A stretch of 64,000 bases of DNA from Alphaproteobacteria bacterium (GTDB lineage: Bacteria; Pseudomonadota; Alphaproteobacteria; SMXS01). The translations under genes were made by a program, and so were the position numbers. The notes beneath the pieces were generated by a model that saw only the letters and a program-made list of their open reading frames with translations, was not told where the DNA came from and ran no database searches. Positions 1 through 7,107 of this stretch are shown here, one piece after another (position 1 is the first letter of the stretch; every line of letters starts with the position of its first letter). Location of the stretch: the NCBI GenBank assembly GCA_028284945.1, contig JANQQJ010000024.1, positions 186,001 through 250,000 on the forward strand, given 5' to 3'.

Positions 1-1
1 C

Positions 2-157
2 AATACGGTTGCCTATAAATCCTCGGTCGAGAAGGTCTTTACCGCTGGTGACATGCGGCGGGGCCAGTCACTCGTTGTCTGGGCGATCCGCGAGGGCCGG
101 CAATGCGCCCGCTCCGTCGATGAATACCTGATGGGATCGACCACGCTGCCTCGGTAA
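2..157 (+). CDS. gltD: Glutamate synthase small subunit, C-terminal end only
   Basis: The window opens inside this gene; only the last 51 codons and the TAA stop are present. The reading is [20 protein letters not shown], then [17 protein letters not shown] and a C-terminal end MGSTTLPR. This is the typical GltD tail: the second dinucleotide-binding region with the [15 protein letters not shown] signature. GltD carries electrons from NADPH through FAD and Fe-S centres to the large subunit for glutamate synthesis from glutamine and 2-oxoglutarate. The gene runs off the left edge, so its start and N-terminal cysteines cannot be judged. Its 3' end is overlapped on the other strand by a methyltransferase remnant. 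Confidence 0.9.
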   Translation, partial: NTVAYKSSVEKVFTAGDMRRGQSLVVWAIREGRQCARSVDEYLMGSTTLPR

Positions 158-446
158 AGCCGCGTCTGTTCTGGCTCATTGCCTTGGTGTGACGCGATAA
201 TTCCCAGTGTCAGATTGGTATTGCTGACCGCCTGAAATCCGCTGTGTTCCATTTCCCGCGCGAACGTTTGCTGATCGGGAAAGTCGTGAACGCCCTTTAA
301 CAGATACTCATAGGCACCGCGGTCGCCACTGGCAGCGATGCGGCCAATGAGCTGAAAACATCAAACAACCGGTCATACCGGCCTGCAATTCGCGCGAAGA
401 CATCGTTCTGACTGGCCGTGAATTCAGCCGCGTTGTCCTTGTTCAA
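13..446 (-). pseudogene. Internally deleted UbiE-like methyltransferase remnant
   Basis: Two pieces of one UbiE/class I methyltransferase can be read on this strand in different frames. From a TTG near 446 to about 364 the frame gives FTASQNDVFARIAGRYDRLF, the N-terminal signature just before the SAM-binding core. From about 358 to 176 another frame gives [16 protein letters not shown], then [13 protein letters not shown] and [15 protein letters not shown]. These match the C-terminal part of the intact ubiE in this window ([29 protein letters not shown]). The middle, including the glycine-rich SAM motif, is missing and the frame changes at the joint near 360. Past about 170 the frame only runs antisense to gltD. 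A decayed paralogue is the simplest reading. Confidence 0.72.
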
Positions 447-552
447 ATGGCTGTTCCCTATTGACAATCACGCAAATATGCCTGATATTTCTGTCATGAC
501 AGAAATTAATGAAATATAAATTTTCTTCCTCCCTGCCCAGCGGGAAAGACCC

Positions 553-1227
553 ATGCAACAGAACACCGCACGCCAAACCCGCCAAGTCCAAGCCACAAGT
601 CCGGCCCATCCCGTCGGCGATGCGCGGTTTTGCCTGTTGCTGGGGCGAGAGAATTGGGACCGGCTTCCAGCGCCAGTACGTGCCCGTTTCTCCAAACGAT
701 TGAACGATGGCAAGACAGCGCTTTATAGCGGGATGGTTCTGCGGGCATCCATGCATCCCCTGGGCTGGTTGCTGGCACAGGCGGCGCGGCTGGTTGGCGC
801 GCCCCTGCCGACCCGGCCTGACGTCGATGTCCCGGCGGCGGTTTCCGTCACTGAAGATACCGCCACCGGCGGACAGACCTGGACACGGATCTATGGCCGC
901 CCAACAGGTTTCCCTCAGGTGATTAACAGCGTTAAACGGTTCACCGGGCCAACCGGTCTGGAGGAACATGTCGGGCGCGGTATCGGCATGGCATTGCAGG
1001 TGAGCAGTGATGATCAGGGAATCACTTTCAAGAGCGATCACTATTTCCTGCAACTGGGCGCGGTTCGGCTTCGCCTGCCACGCTGGCTGAGCCCAGGGAC
1101 CGTGACCGTCAAGCATGTCGAGCAGGGTGACGGTGCGTTCCTGTTTGAGCTGACCCTGGAACACCCGCTGATCGGAACCCTGCTGCAACAAACGGCATTG
1201 TTCCATGACACCACGCTGACAAGCTAG
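553..1227 (+). CDS. DUF4166 domain protein
   Basis: A 224-residue protein with no signal peptide or membrane segment. It reads like DUF4166: a stretch of the type RARFSKRLNDG near the start, a glycine-rich middle (ATGGQTWTRIYGRP), then GLEEHVGRGIGMAL and KSDHYFLQLGAVRLRLP, ending with an H-P-L-I-G stretch. The biochemical function of this domain is unknown to me. In many bacteria it is fused to, or lies next to, a saccharopine-dehydrogenase-like NAD(P)-binding protein, exactly as here: the next gene starts 9 bases downstream on the same strand. A weak purine-rich ribosome site (GGGAAAG) precedes the ATG. Confidence 0.75.
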   Translation: MQQNTARQTRQVQATSPAHPVGDARFCLLLGRENWDRLPAPVRARFSKRLNDGKTALYSGMVLRASMHPLGWLLAQAARLVGAPLPTRPDVDVPAAVSVTEDTATGGQTWTRIYGRPTGFPQVINSVKRFTGPTGLEEHVGRGIGMALQVSSDDQGITFKSDHYFLQLGAVRLRLPRWLSPGTVTVKHVEQGDGAFLFELTLEHPLIGTLLQQTALFHDTTLTS

Positions 1228-1236
1228 CAGGACCAG

Positions 1237-2340
1237 ATGCCCGTGCGTGTTCTTTTGGTTGGAGCGGCTGGTGTGTTCGGCCGCAAGCTCGCCGAACAGC
1301 TCGTGTGCGAAAGAGGCGTTTCCCTGGTACTTACTGGGCGGACACGCGCAAAACTCGATGCCTTGGCAGGCGAATTAGGCGGCGGATGCGGCGTGGCGCC
1401 AATGGACAGAAACACCATCTCAGCCAACCACCTCTTGCCACTATCCTGCGATATCGTGATCGATGCGGCGGGACCGTTCCGCCCCGACAGCACAGCATTG
1501 GTAAGTGCCGCGATCGACGCAGGCTGTCACTACATCGACCTCGCCGACGACCGGGAATTTGTCACCACAATAGGGCAATTCGACGCAGCCGCCCGGCAGA
1601 TGGGCGCGGCCGTTCTGGCTGGTGCCAGTTCGACGCCCGCCTTGTCGCACGCCGTTGTGGATGCGCTGATAGATGGATGGTCGCAGGTCGAGACGATCAC
1701 GGTAGCCATCAGCCCCGGCAACCGGGCGCCGCGCGGCCTTTCCGTTGTGCAATCGATCCTGTCCTGGGCTGGACAGCCGGTGAAGGTTTACTCCGGCGGG
1801 CGGTGGACCACTGCACCCGGCTGGGGCCTGACCCACGACATGGATTTTCCGGGCATTGGTTCGCGCCTGGTGTCTCTGTGCAATACACCGGATCTGGACC
1901 TGCTTGTCGAGAGGTACAAGCCGACCCAATCGGCGGTTTTCCTCGCCGGGTTGGAGCTGCGCAGCCTGCACCGCACACTGGAACTTACCAGCCGGCTGGT
2001 CCGCATACGGCTGTTGCCGACTTTGGCGCCGTTCGCCAGACCTGCCCGGCAGGTCGCCGCACTGCTTCAACCTTTTGGCACCGATACAGGCGGTATGGTT
2101 GTTGAAATCGCCGGCCGCAACGCCGCAGGGCAAACGGAAACAGCACGCTGGTCACTGACGGCAAAAGGCGGCAAAGGCCCCTACGTCCCCACCCTGGCAG
2201 CGCTTGCGCTTGTTCGGACAATCCGGGACGGCGGGTTGAGTTTCAAAGGCGCAAAAGCGTGCACCGGGATCCTGACGCTTGATGACTTCAAGGCTGATTT
2301 TGACCGGCTGGGTATTGAGACCAGGCTCGAAAGGCTCTAA
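1237..2340 (+). CDS. Saccharopine dehydrogenase-like NAD(P)-binding oxidoreductase
   Basis: A 367-residue protein beginning with a Rossmann fold: VLLVGAAGVFGRKLAEQL (residues about 4-21) is the dinucleotide-binding glycine motif, followed by VLTGRTRAKLDAL. The segment CDIVIDAAGPFRPDSTALV and CHYIDLADD match the saccharopine dehydrogenase NADP-binding family, which also includes trans-acting enoyl reductase-like and homospermidine synthase-like proteins. The substrate cannot be told from sequence. It lies 9 bases after the DUF4166 gene with an AGGA ribosome site, so the two probably form one operon and work on the same compound. Confidence 0.8.
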   Translation: MPVRVLLVGAAGVFGRKLAEQLVCERGVSLVLTGRTRAKLDALAGELGGGCGVAPMDRNTISANHLLPLSCDIVIDAAGPFRPDSTALVSAAIDAGCHYIDLADDREFVTTIGQFDAAARQMGAAVLAGASSTPALSHAVVDALIDGWSQVETITVAISPGNRAPRGLSVVQSILSWAGQPVKVYSGGRWTTAPGWGLTHDMDFPGIGSRLVSLCNTPDLDLLVERYKPTQSAVFLAGLELRSLHRTLELTSRLVRIRLLPTLAPFARPARQVAALLQPFGTDTGGMVVEIAGRNAAGQTETARWSLTAKGGKGPYVPTLAALALVRTIRDGGLSFKGAKACTGILTLDDFKADFDRLGIETRLERL

Positions 2341-2381
2341 CGCCCGCCACCCCTGTAGGTCATTGTGGTCTCCATGGAGCG

Positions 2382-2534
2382 CTAGCCCCGCCGTCTTGAT
2401 CGGCGCTTCAGGCCGATACTCGCCGGCACAGCGAGACTGGTGAGCGCCATGTGTTTAGATATCTTTCCATTTGGTTTGGTATCGGTACAAATTGGCGGCT
2501 CAAGCAGTTTTTTCCTATCGAGTTCTAAGCGCAT
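2382..2534 (-). CDS. Candidate second RiPP precursor-like small ORF
   Basis: A 50-codon ORF beginning MRLELDRKKLLEPP, with TDTKPNGKIS at residues 17-26 and a basic end (KRRSRRRG). Its ATG follows GAGAAG at 6-base spacing. It lies divergently from the first ATP-grasp gene, with 90 bases between starts, mirroring the repeat peptide at 4626-4862 (107 bases from the second ATP-grasp gene). Both start M-x-(L/I)-E-L-(D/N) and both contain a K-P-x-G element. These parallels suggest a decayed or single-core relative, but the similarity is short. A plus-strand ORF (2440-2628) overlaps the same bases and ends in an ATGA overlap with the ATP-grasp start, so the coding strand is not certain. Confidence 0.35.
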   Translation of the reverse strand: MRLELDRKKLLEPPICTDTKPNGKISKHMALTSLAVPASIGLKRRSRRRG

Positions 2535-2624
2535 AATAGCTTCTCATGCTTTGGTGGCCTCACCACCCCTGGCGGACAGGGGCACGCGAACAACGCCAAA
2601 CAATGCAAACGCGAAAGCCGGTCC

Positions 2625-3590
2625 ATGATCGTCCTCGTTACGACCCACAGCTGCAGAGGAACGCACAAGGCCGTCGAACGATGGGACGGCACCCCCCGAT
2701 TTAAACGCAGGACCTATTGGTCCATGTTCCACAGCCGAACTGTTCCTCATGCGACTTATGTTTTGACCGATTTCGATCGCATGGGACCTTGGGAGCTTGA
2801 GCTCGCCTCCCATCTGTTTCGCACGCTCAAGGCCGCCGGGCTGAAAGTCCTGAATGATCCAGCAAAGTTCAAACCTCGCCACGCGCTACTTAAGCACCTG
2901 GAACGCGAGGGTTTTAACAGCTTCACATGCTGGAGCCCTGCCCATGGCGGTATGCCTGACCGGTTTCCGGTTTTTTTGCGCACCCAGGCCGCGCATCGCG
3001 GCCCCCTATCAGAGCTACTGCACTCGCCGTCCGACGCCGCAGCGTGCCTCGATCAGGCATTGCAGGCCGGCCATGCGCTGAACGACCTGCTCTTCGTCGA
3101 ATATGCCGCCGAACCAATCCATGAAGGCCTGTTCGCCAAACAAGCCGCATTTCGTATCGGGGACTCAGTCACACCCGGACTGACGGTTTTCTCAGGGTCC
3201 TGGGCAGGGAAGATCAACGAGGACGAAAGGAACCTTTCATCCTTTTATGAACAGGAACGAAAACAGGCAGACACGTATCCCTTTGCCGACCAGGTCATGC
3301 AGATCTTCCAATCAGCAGACATAGACTACGGACGGATCGACTTCGGGATTCACGGCGGCCGGCTGGAAACTTATGAGATCAATACAAACCCCTGGATGGG
3401 CCGCATGACCCCCAAATCCGAAGCCGCGCGGCCCGAAGTCAAGAAGGCCGTGCGAAAACTCTATATTGAAGCGCTCCACACCATCGATTCACCGGCAAGC
3501 AGCAGGCGCGTTTCCCTCGACAGTGAAGTGCTTCAGCGACAACGGCACCGTGATCACAAATGGCTGTGGACCCGGCGCTGGACGCCGTAA
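2625..3590 (+). CDS. ATP-grasp-fold protein, paralogue 1 of candidate RiPP locus
   Basis: A 321-residue protein with ATP-grasp-like features in order: TYVLTDFDRMGPWELELA (about 44-61), VLNDP (75-79), an R-x-x-LLKHL stretch, FPVFLRTQAAHRGPLSELL (114-132), FRIGD (176-180), and the acid/Asn block YGRIDFGI (235-242) plus ETYEINTNPWMG (248-259). In ATP-grasp enzymes the late Asp, Glu and Asn residues bind magnesium and ATP. Such enzymes join a carboxylate to an amine, hydroxyl or thiol through an acyl phosphate. The substrate is not evident. A second copy at 4970-5935 has exactly the same length. The gene converges on the HExxH gene with only 6 bases between stops. The ribosome site is weak. Confidence 0.78.
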   Translation: MIVLVTTHSCRGTHKAVERWDGTPRFKRRTYWSMFHSRTVPHATYVLTDFDRMGPWELELASHLFRTLKAAGLKVLNDPAKFKPRHALLKHLEREGFNSFTCWSPAHGGMPDRFPVFLRTQAAHRGPLSELLHSPSDAAACLDQALQAGHALNDLLFVEYAAEPIHEGLFAKQAAFRIGDSVTPGLTVFSGSWAGKINEDERNLSSFYEQERKQADTYPFADQVMQIFQSADIDYGRIDFGIHGGRLETYEINTNPWMGRMTPKSEAARPEVKKAVRKLYIEALHTIDSPASSRRVSLDSEVLQRQRHRDHKWLWTRRWTP

Positions 3591-3596
3591 CAGGAC

Positions 3597-4574
3597 CTAA
3601 GCCTCACCCATATAAGCCTTTGCATTGTCCATCAATGCGCGCCCCGTATCGGTCAGACGCGCATGATCCTCGACGATTTTGAGCCCATCAAAAAAATTGA
3701 AACGGTCGCGGTCCGCATAAACCTCCGCCATCTCGCGCAAATCGGTGTCGATATTCCGAGTTTTGGCAAGATGGGTCATCGCCCAGTGCATCCGCGCTGA
3801 AACGAAAGTCGCGTGGTAGACTCCATCCATCGGCCGCGGGTCCTGACGCAATGGCGACGCGAACAGCTCACTATCGTCATTCAATACCAACGGCTCGTCA
3901 TAGGTGAACCCGAACAGCAGGGTATGCGCGCCCTCATGGGCCAGGGTTTCGACAATATCGACCGGCGTGCGGCTGAACTTGGGGTTTAGAACGACAAGGC
4001 CCCATAACTGATAGATCGAAGCGCCATCAAATGGGCTGTTCACGTCGGGTCCGTTGGTGGCGAAGACAATCTGCCGGATTAGGGTATTTACTTCATCGGC
4101 AAGCTTGGGCGCAGCCCGGTTGAGCAGGGCAAGACCGTCGCCAAGCCGGCCGACAAAATCCGCGACCATCTGCTCTGGCGGGTCAATGTATTCATCGTCA
4201 GTATTGGCGCCAATGCGGCGGCGGAACATGTCTGCGTCGCCCCTGACCAGCGGGTCAGCGATACTGGTAATGGTGCGTGTGCCGTCAAACGGCACGAGCC
4301 CGGCAAATGCGGTTGATGCCCGGACCGCCGAATCCTCATCATCGGCGACCAGGGCGAACGCCAACTCATAATAGCGGCCGAAAGCAGCCGGCGGGAACTT
4401 CTGGCCTGACCGCAGCGCCCGCGCCACAGCCATGACCGAGGCGTGATCGAAACCGGCCAGGTCTGCCGTCTGTTCGCAAATATGTTCAAGGCTTTCCGCC
4501 AACCCCGCATGCATGCGCGCGTTCAGCCGGGCGGCACGTTCAGCATCGGGCGCGAAATCAAAAAAATCAGCCAT
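3597..4574 (-). CDS. HExxH-motif protein, candidate 2-oxoglutarate-dependent peptide beta-hydroxylase
   Basis: A 325-residue soluble protein. The key block is ETLAHEGAHTLLFGF, with HEGAH at residues 213-217, followed by SELFASPLRQDPRPMDGVYH (235-254). The pairing of HExxH with a downstream SPxRxDxRPxxGxxH stretch is what I recognise from the RiPP-associated HExxH family, some members of which hydroxylate peptide side chains using iron and 2-oxoglutarate. By analogy His213, His217 and His254 would bind metal and the arginines at 243 and 247 the co-substrate; this is inference. The repeat-bearing peptide gene lies 51 bases upstream on the same strand, so the two are probably co-transcribed. A plain zinc protease is the main alternative. 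Confidence 0.72.
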   Translation of the reverse strand: MADFFDFAPDAERAARLNARMHAGLAESLEHICEQTADLAGFDHASVMAVARALRSGQKFPPAAFGRYYELAFALVADDEDSAVRASTAFAGLVPFDGTRTITSIADPLVRGDADMFRRRIGANTDDEYIDPPEQMVADFVGRLGDGLALLNRAAPKLADEVNTLIRQIVFATNGPDVNSPFDGASIYQLWGLVVLNPKFSRTPVDIVETLAHEGAHTLLFGFTYDEPLVLNDDSELFASPLRQDPRPMDGVYHATFVSARMHWAMTHLAKTRNIDTDLREMAEVYADRDRFNFFDGLKIVEDHARLTDTGRALMDNAKAYMGEA

Positions 4575-4625
4575 AAGCGGGATAGCGTCTTGCAGAGAAA
4601 CCCGGACTACGGCTGCCAGGTTTGG

Positions 4626-4862
4626 TTAGTCGGAGCCTGTAATGCCGTTTTGTTTGCCGACTTTCGCACCCAGGACAGGAGTGATTTCTTTGAATCGCGA
4701 CGGTCCATTCGGCTTGCCTTCTTTGAGAGAAAGAACAGCACCAGAGTGGTCAAACCGCACGGGACCAATCGGTTTACCTTCTTTAAGGGACAGACTCGAC
4801 TGCCCCTGTGCCGTCAACAGGCGTAACCCCAACATTCTGTCCGCATTCAACTCAATCGCCAT
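4626..4862 (-). CDS. Candidate RiPP precursor peptide with three 20-residue repeats
   Basis: A 78-residue peptide: a leader of about 23 residues (MAIELNADRMLGLRLLTAQG...) and three tandem units beginning at Leu24, Leu44 and Leu64. Units 1 and 2 share LSLKEGKPxGPxRF (x = Ile/Val and Asn/Ser); unit 3 is degenerate (LGAKVGKQNGITGSD) and reaches the stop. Each unit offers Ser, Lys and one Glu that an ATP-grasp ligase could link. The ATG follows GAGGGG with 6-base spacing. The gene lies just upstream of the HExxH gene and divergent from the second ATP-grasp gene. A plus-strand ORF (4642-4887) covers the same bases and also has an SD, and wobble positions coincide, so codon analysis alone cannot exclude it. 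Leader-then-repeats order, the operon position and the relative at 2382 favour this strand. Confidence 0.62.
   Translation of the reverse strand: MAIELNADRMLGLRLLTAQGQSSLSLKEGKPIGPVRFDHSGAVLSLKEGKPNGPSRFKEITPVLGAKVGKQNGITGSD
4629..4793 (-). repeat. Three tandem 60-base units inside the peptide gene
   Basis: Units start at 4793, 4733 and 4673 (reading leftward) with a constant 60-base period. In the 14-codon conserved part of units 1 and 2, 12 amino acids are identical and 9 of those 12 codons differ only in the third base (for example CTG/CTT, TCC/TCT, GGT/GGC, AAA/AAG, CGG/CGA). The protein unit is therefore conserved while the DNA has drifted, which points to an old duplication kept by selection rather than a fresh slippage repeat. 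The third unit is shorter and more diverged. Confidence 0.85.
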
Positions 4863-4969
4863 GGAAAACCCCTCTATTAGCCGTTAGCGTGACCTGGACT
4901 ATAGCCAACGGCTACCCAGCCAACAACTGGTACGAAGTCGTGAGCGCTGCACATCGGGGGACTCCGCGC

Positions 4970-5935
4970 TTGATCACCATCGTTTCAACCCATGCCACGC
5001 GCGGGACGCACAAGCCGGCGAAACAATTCCCCGGCATACCTAAATTTACCCAACGCACTTATTGGAGCTTGTTTCGGCGGCGCAGCATACCGGGCGGCAC
5101 GTATATCCTGACCGATTTCGACAGGCTGGGTCCCTGGGAATTAGAGCTTGCAGCCCATTTCTATCAGTCGATCAAGGCCGCAGGTGCGGCAGTGTTGAAT
5201 GACCCCGGGCGCTTTCTCTCACGCCACACGATGTTGGAACATTTACGGCGACAGGGCCTCAATAGTTTTCGGGCATGGAGCCCGGTTCTGGGCGAATTTC
5301 CGGACCGTTTCCCGGTTTTCCTGCGCACCCAGGCAGCACATCGCGGCCCAAAGTCTGACCTGCTGACGGATGAAGCCGAGGCACGCGCCGCCCTCGATGC
5401 CGCTGTCGCAGAGGGCCATCCGCTTGCCGATCTTATCTTCATTGAGTACTGCGCTGCCCCGGAAGAAAACGATATTTTCATCAAATATTCTGCCTATCGG
5501 ATCGGTGACGCCATTGTGCCGTCGATTTCGACCATGAGCCTGGGCTGGGTGGCCAAGATCGGTGACCGCGCCTGTGGAAAACAGGACCAGTATGATCAGG
5601 ACTACGCCCGCATTGAGGACTACCCCTATACGGATCAGGTGATGGCCATCTTTGAGGCTGTCGGTCTGGAGTATGGGCGCATCGATTTCGGGATCGTGGA
5701 GGGCAATATCGAAACCTATGAGATCAATACGAATCCCTGGATGGGCATGCCGTCGGAACACCCGATCCCGATCCGGATCAAGGCGACAGAACTGGTCCGG
5801 AAAAAATATGCCGACGCCATGCGCCAGCTCGATGCGATGCCGGCGGGCGAGCGCATCCGGTTGGATCGCCCCATTTTCAAGGATCAACGGGCCCATGACG
5901 GGCGTCGGCTTTTCCTGACCCGCTGGACACCCTAA
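4970..5935 (+). CDS. ATP-grasp-fold protein, paralogue 2 of candidate RiPP locus
   Basis: A 321-residue protein from a TTG start. The open frame extends further upstream, but the TTG aligns exactly with the ATG of paralogue 1 (LITIVSTHATRGTHK versus MIVLVTTHSCRGTHK), gives the same length, and has a GGGGGA ribosome site 8 bases before it. Shared blocks are TYILTDFDRLGPWELELAAH, VLNDPGRF, FPVFLRTQAAHRGP, YRIGD, GLEYGRIDFGI and ETYEINTNPWMG, and both end in TRWTP or RRWTP. It probably catalyses an ATP-dependent ligation on the neighbouring peptide; that link is inferred from position only. The peptide gene is divergent from it, so a shared promoter region lies between 4863 and 4969. Its stop is 2 bases from that of the LLM oxidoreductase. 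Confidence 0.78.
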   Translation: MITIVSTHATRGTHKPAKQFPGIPKFTQRTYWSLFRRRSIPGGTYILTDFDRLGPWELELAAHFYQSIKAAGAAVLNDPGRFLSRHTMLEHLRRQGLNSFRAWSPVLGEFPDRFPVFLRTQAAHRGPKSDLLTDEAEARAALDAAVAEGHPLADLIFIEYCAAPEENDIFIKYSAYRIGDAIVPSISTMSLGWVAKIGDRACGKQDQYDQDYARIEDYPYTDQVMAIFEAVGLEYGRIDFGIVEGNIETYEINTNPWMGMPSEHPIPIRIKATELVRKKYADAMRQLDAMPAGERIRLDRPIFKDQRAHDGRRLFLTRWTP

Positions 5936-5937
5936 CG

Positions 5938-6768
5938 CTACACCGGAAGATCAGCGACAGCCTGTCGCATCCGGGGAATATGGTCTTCAACGCTGAGCCC
6001 GCCGCTCAGCGTGCGCAGGCACAGATGGGTCAATCCGATATCGTGCCAACCTTTGACCCGGTCTTGCCATTCCGCCTCCCGCGGGCCGACGACGGCGACA
6101 CCAGCCTCTGTCCCGATCAGCCCCGGATCACGGCCCACGGCTTCTGCTTCGCGGTGGATATCCGCTTGAATGGCTGGAAACGCCTCGGGTGTCGCCAATA
6201 CGAACCAGCCATCGGCTTTTTGTCCGATACGTCGGCGTACATTTGCCGCCGGATCCGGCGCCGGACCAATCCAGACCGGGATCGGTTGTTGAATCGGCAG
6301 GGGGTCAAGCCCCGCGCCCGAAACTGTGTCCCAACGCCCCTCAAACGCCACGGCTTCTTTCGTCCACAACAGCTTCAGCAGATCAAGTTGTTCGTCGCAG
6401 CGCGCGCCGCGTGTGCCGAAGTCCTGTCCCTGGGCGGTGTATGAGTCCTCACTTCCCCCCACGCCGACACCCATGCGCACGCGGCCACCGCTCAAATGAT
6501 CCAGTGTCGCCATTTGTTTGGCGACCAGCACGGTCGGCCGGGCCGGCAGTACAATGACGGAAGGGACCAGTTCGATTTTCTCGGTCACCGCCGCGATATA
6601 GGAGAGCATCATCAACGGTTCATGTAATGGGCCGCTATCCGGGCGAATGACCAGGTCGGGCACTCTAAGATGGGTCAGCCCAAGCTCTTCCGCTGCCTGG
6701 GCAAAATCCCGGATCGCCGTGAGGTCGTTACCCATTTCCCGAACCGGCAATGAAATCCCGATACGCAC
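5938..6768 (-). CDS. LLM-class flavin-dependent oxidoreductase
   Basis: A luciferase-like monooxygenase family protein. It begins RIGISLPV and has FAQAAEELGLTHLRVPDLV, the core VAKQMATLDHLSGGRVRMGVGVG, and PIPVWIGP with a following ADGWFVLATPEAFPA. These mark the TIM-barrel LLM family using FMN or F420; the substrate is unknown. I prefer the GTG start at 6768 because GGGGAG lies 7 bases before it and the family usually starts M-R-I-G; an ATG at 6783 is the alternative (281 residues). It converges on the second ATP-grasp gene with 2 bases between stops. Whether it belongs to that locus is open. Confidence 0.85.
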   Translation of the reverse strand: MRIGISLPVREMGNDLTAIRDFAQAAEELGLTHLRVPDLVIRPDSGPLHEPLMMLSYIAAVTEKIELVPSVIVLPARPTVLVAKQMATLDHLSGGRVRMGVGVGGSEDSYTAQGQDFGTRGARCDEQLDLLKLLWTKEAVAFEGRWDTVSGAGLDPLPIQQPIPVWIGPAPDPAANVRRRIGQKADGWFVLATPEAFPAIQADIHREAEAVGRDPGLIGTEAGVAVVGPREAEWQDRVKGWHDIGLTHLCLRTLSGGLSVEDHIPRMRQAVADLPV

Positions 6769-6842
6769 TAACCTTCTCCCCATTCAAACTCGCTGTCGCG
6801 CGGACAACCATAATCCATGGCTCCGGCCACGCGAAGGACAAG

Positions 6843-6870
6843 AAAAAAGGCCCGCGCGATGGCGGGCCTT
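6843..6870 (-). terminator. Intrinsic terminator after cold-shock gene
   Basis: On the minus strand a GGCCCGC / GCGGGCC stem of 7 base pairs with a 6-base loop is followed at once by six T residues (6848-6843). It lies about 30 bases past the csp stop, a classic rho-independent terminator separating it from the LLM gene. Confidence 0.85.
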
Positions 6871-6900
6871 TCCTTACCGGTCAAATCCGGTGGTGTTGGT

Positions 6901-7107
6901 CTAGACGATCTGCAGGTTCGCAGCAGAACTCTTGCCATCACGGCCGGCCTCGAGGTCGTAACTGACCTTCTGGCCTTCATTGAGTGTCGAGAGCCCTGCG
7001 CGCTCGACTGCGGAGATGTGCACAAATGCATCCGAGCCGCCATCATCCGGTTCGATGAAACCATAGCCTTTTACGGCGTTGAACCACTTCACGGTTCCTG
7101 TCGTCAT
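6901..7107 (-). CDS. Cold-shock domain protein
   Basis: A 68-residue single CSD protein. It has both RNA-binding motifs, [10 protein letters not shown] (RNP1-like, residues about 13-22) and [13 protein letters not shown] (RNP2-like, 26-38). The start [16 protein letters not shown] is typical of CspA-type nucleic-acid chaperones, which melt RNA structure in the cytoplasm. It is monocistronic: a terminator follows it and a leader of about 200 bases without a gene precedes it up to the MDR reductase stop. Long 5' untranslated leaders are common for csp genes and can control translation with temperature, but no specific fold was worked out here. Confidence 0.95.
   Translation of the reverse strand: MTTGTVKWFNAVKGYGFIEPDDGGSDAFVHISAVERAGLSTLNEGQKVSYDLEAGRDGKSSAANLQIV

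Noticed and set aside
424-1206. Long minus-strand ORF opposite the DUF4166 gene
   Set aside because: It is the antisense shadow of the DUF4166 gene; it has no family resemblance and no ribosome site.
2440-2628. Plus-strand ORF ending in an ATGA overlap with the first ATP-grasp gene
   Set aside because: The overlap looks like coupling, but its start has no good ribosome site and the minus ORF shares its start region with the repeat peptide. Kept as an alternative only.
4642-4887. Plus-strand repeat ORF as the true precursor
   Set aside because: It has a ribosome site and repeats, but the repeats come first with no leader before them. The minus strand fits operon and leader logic better; not fully excluded.
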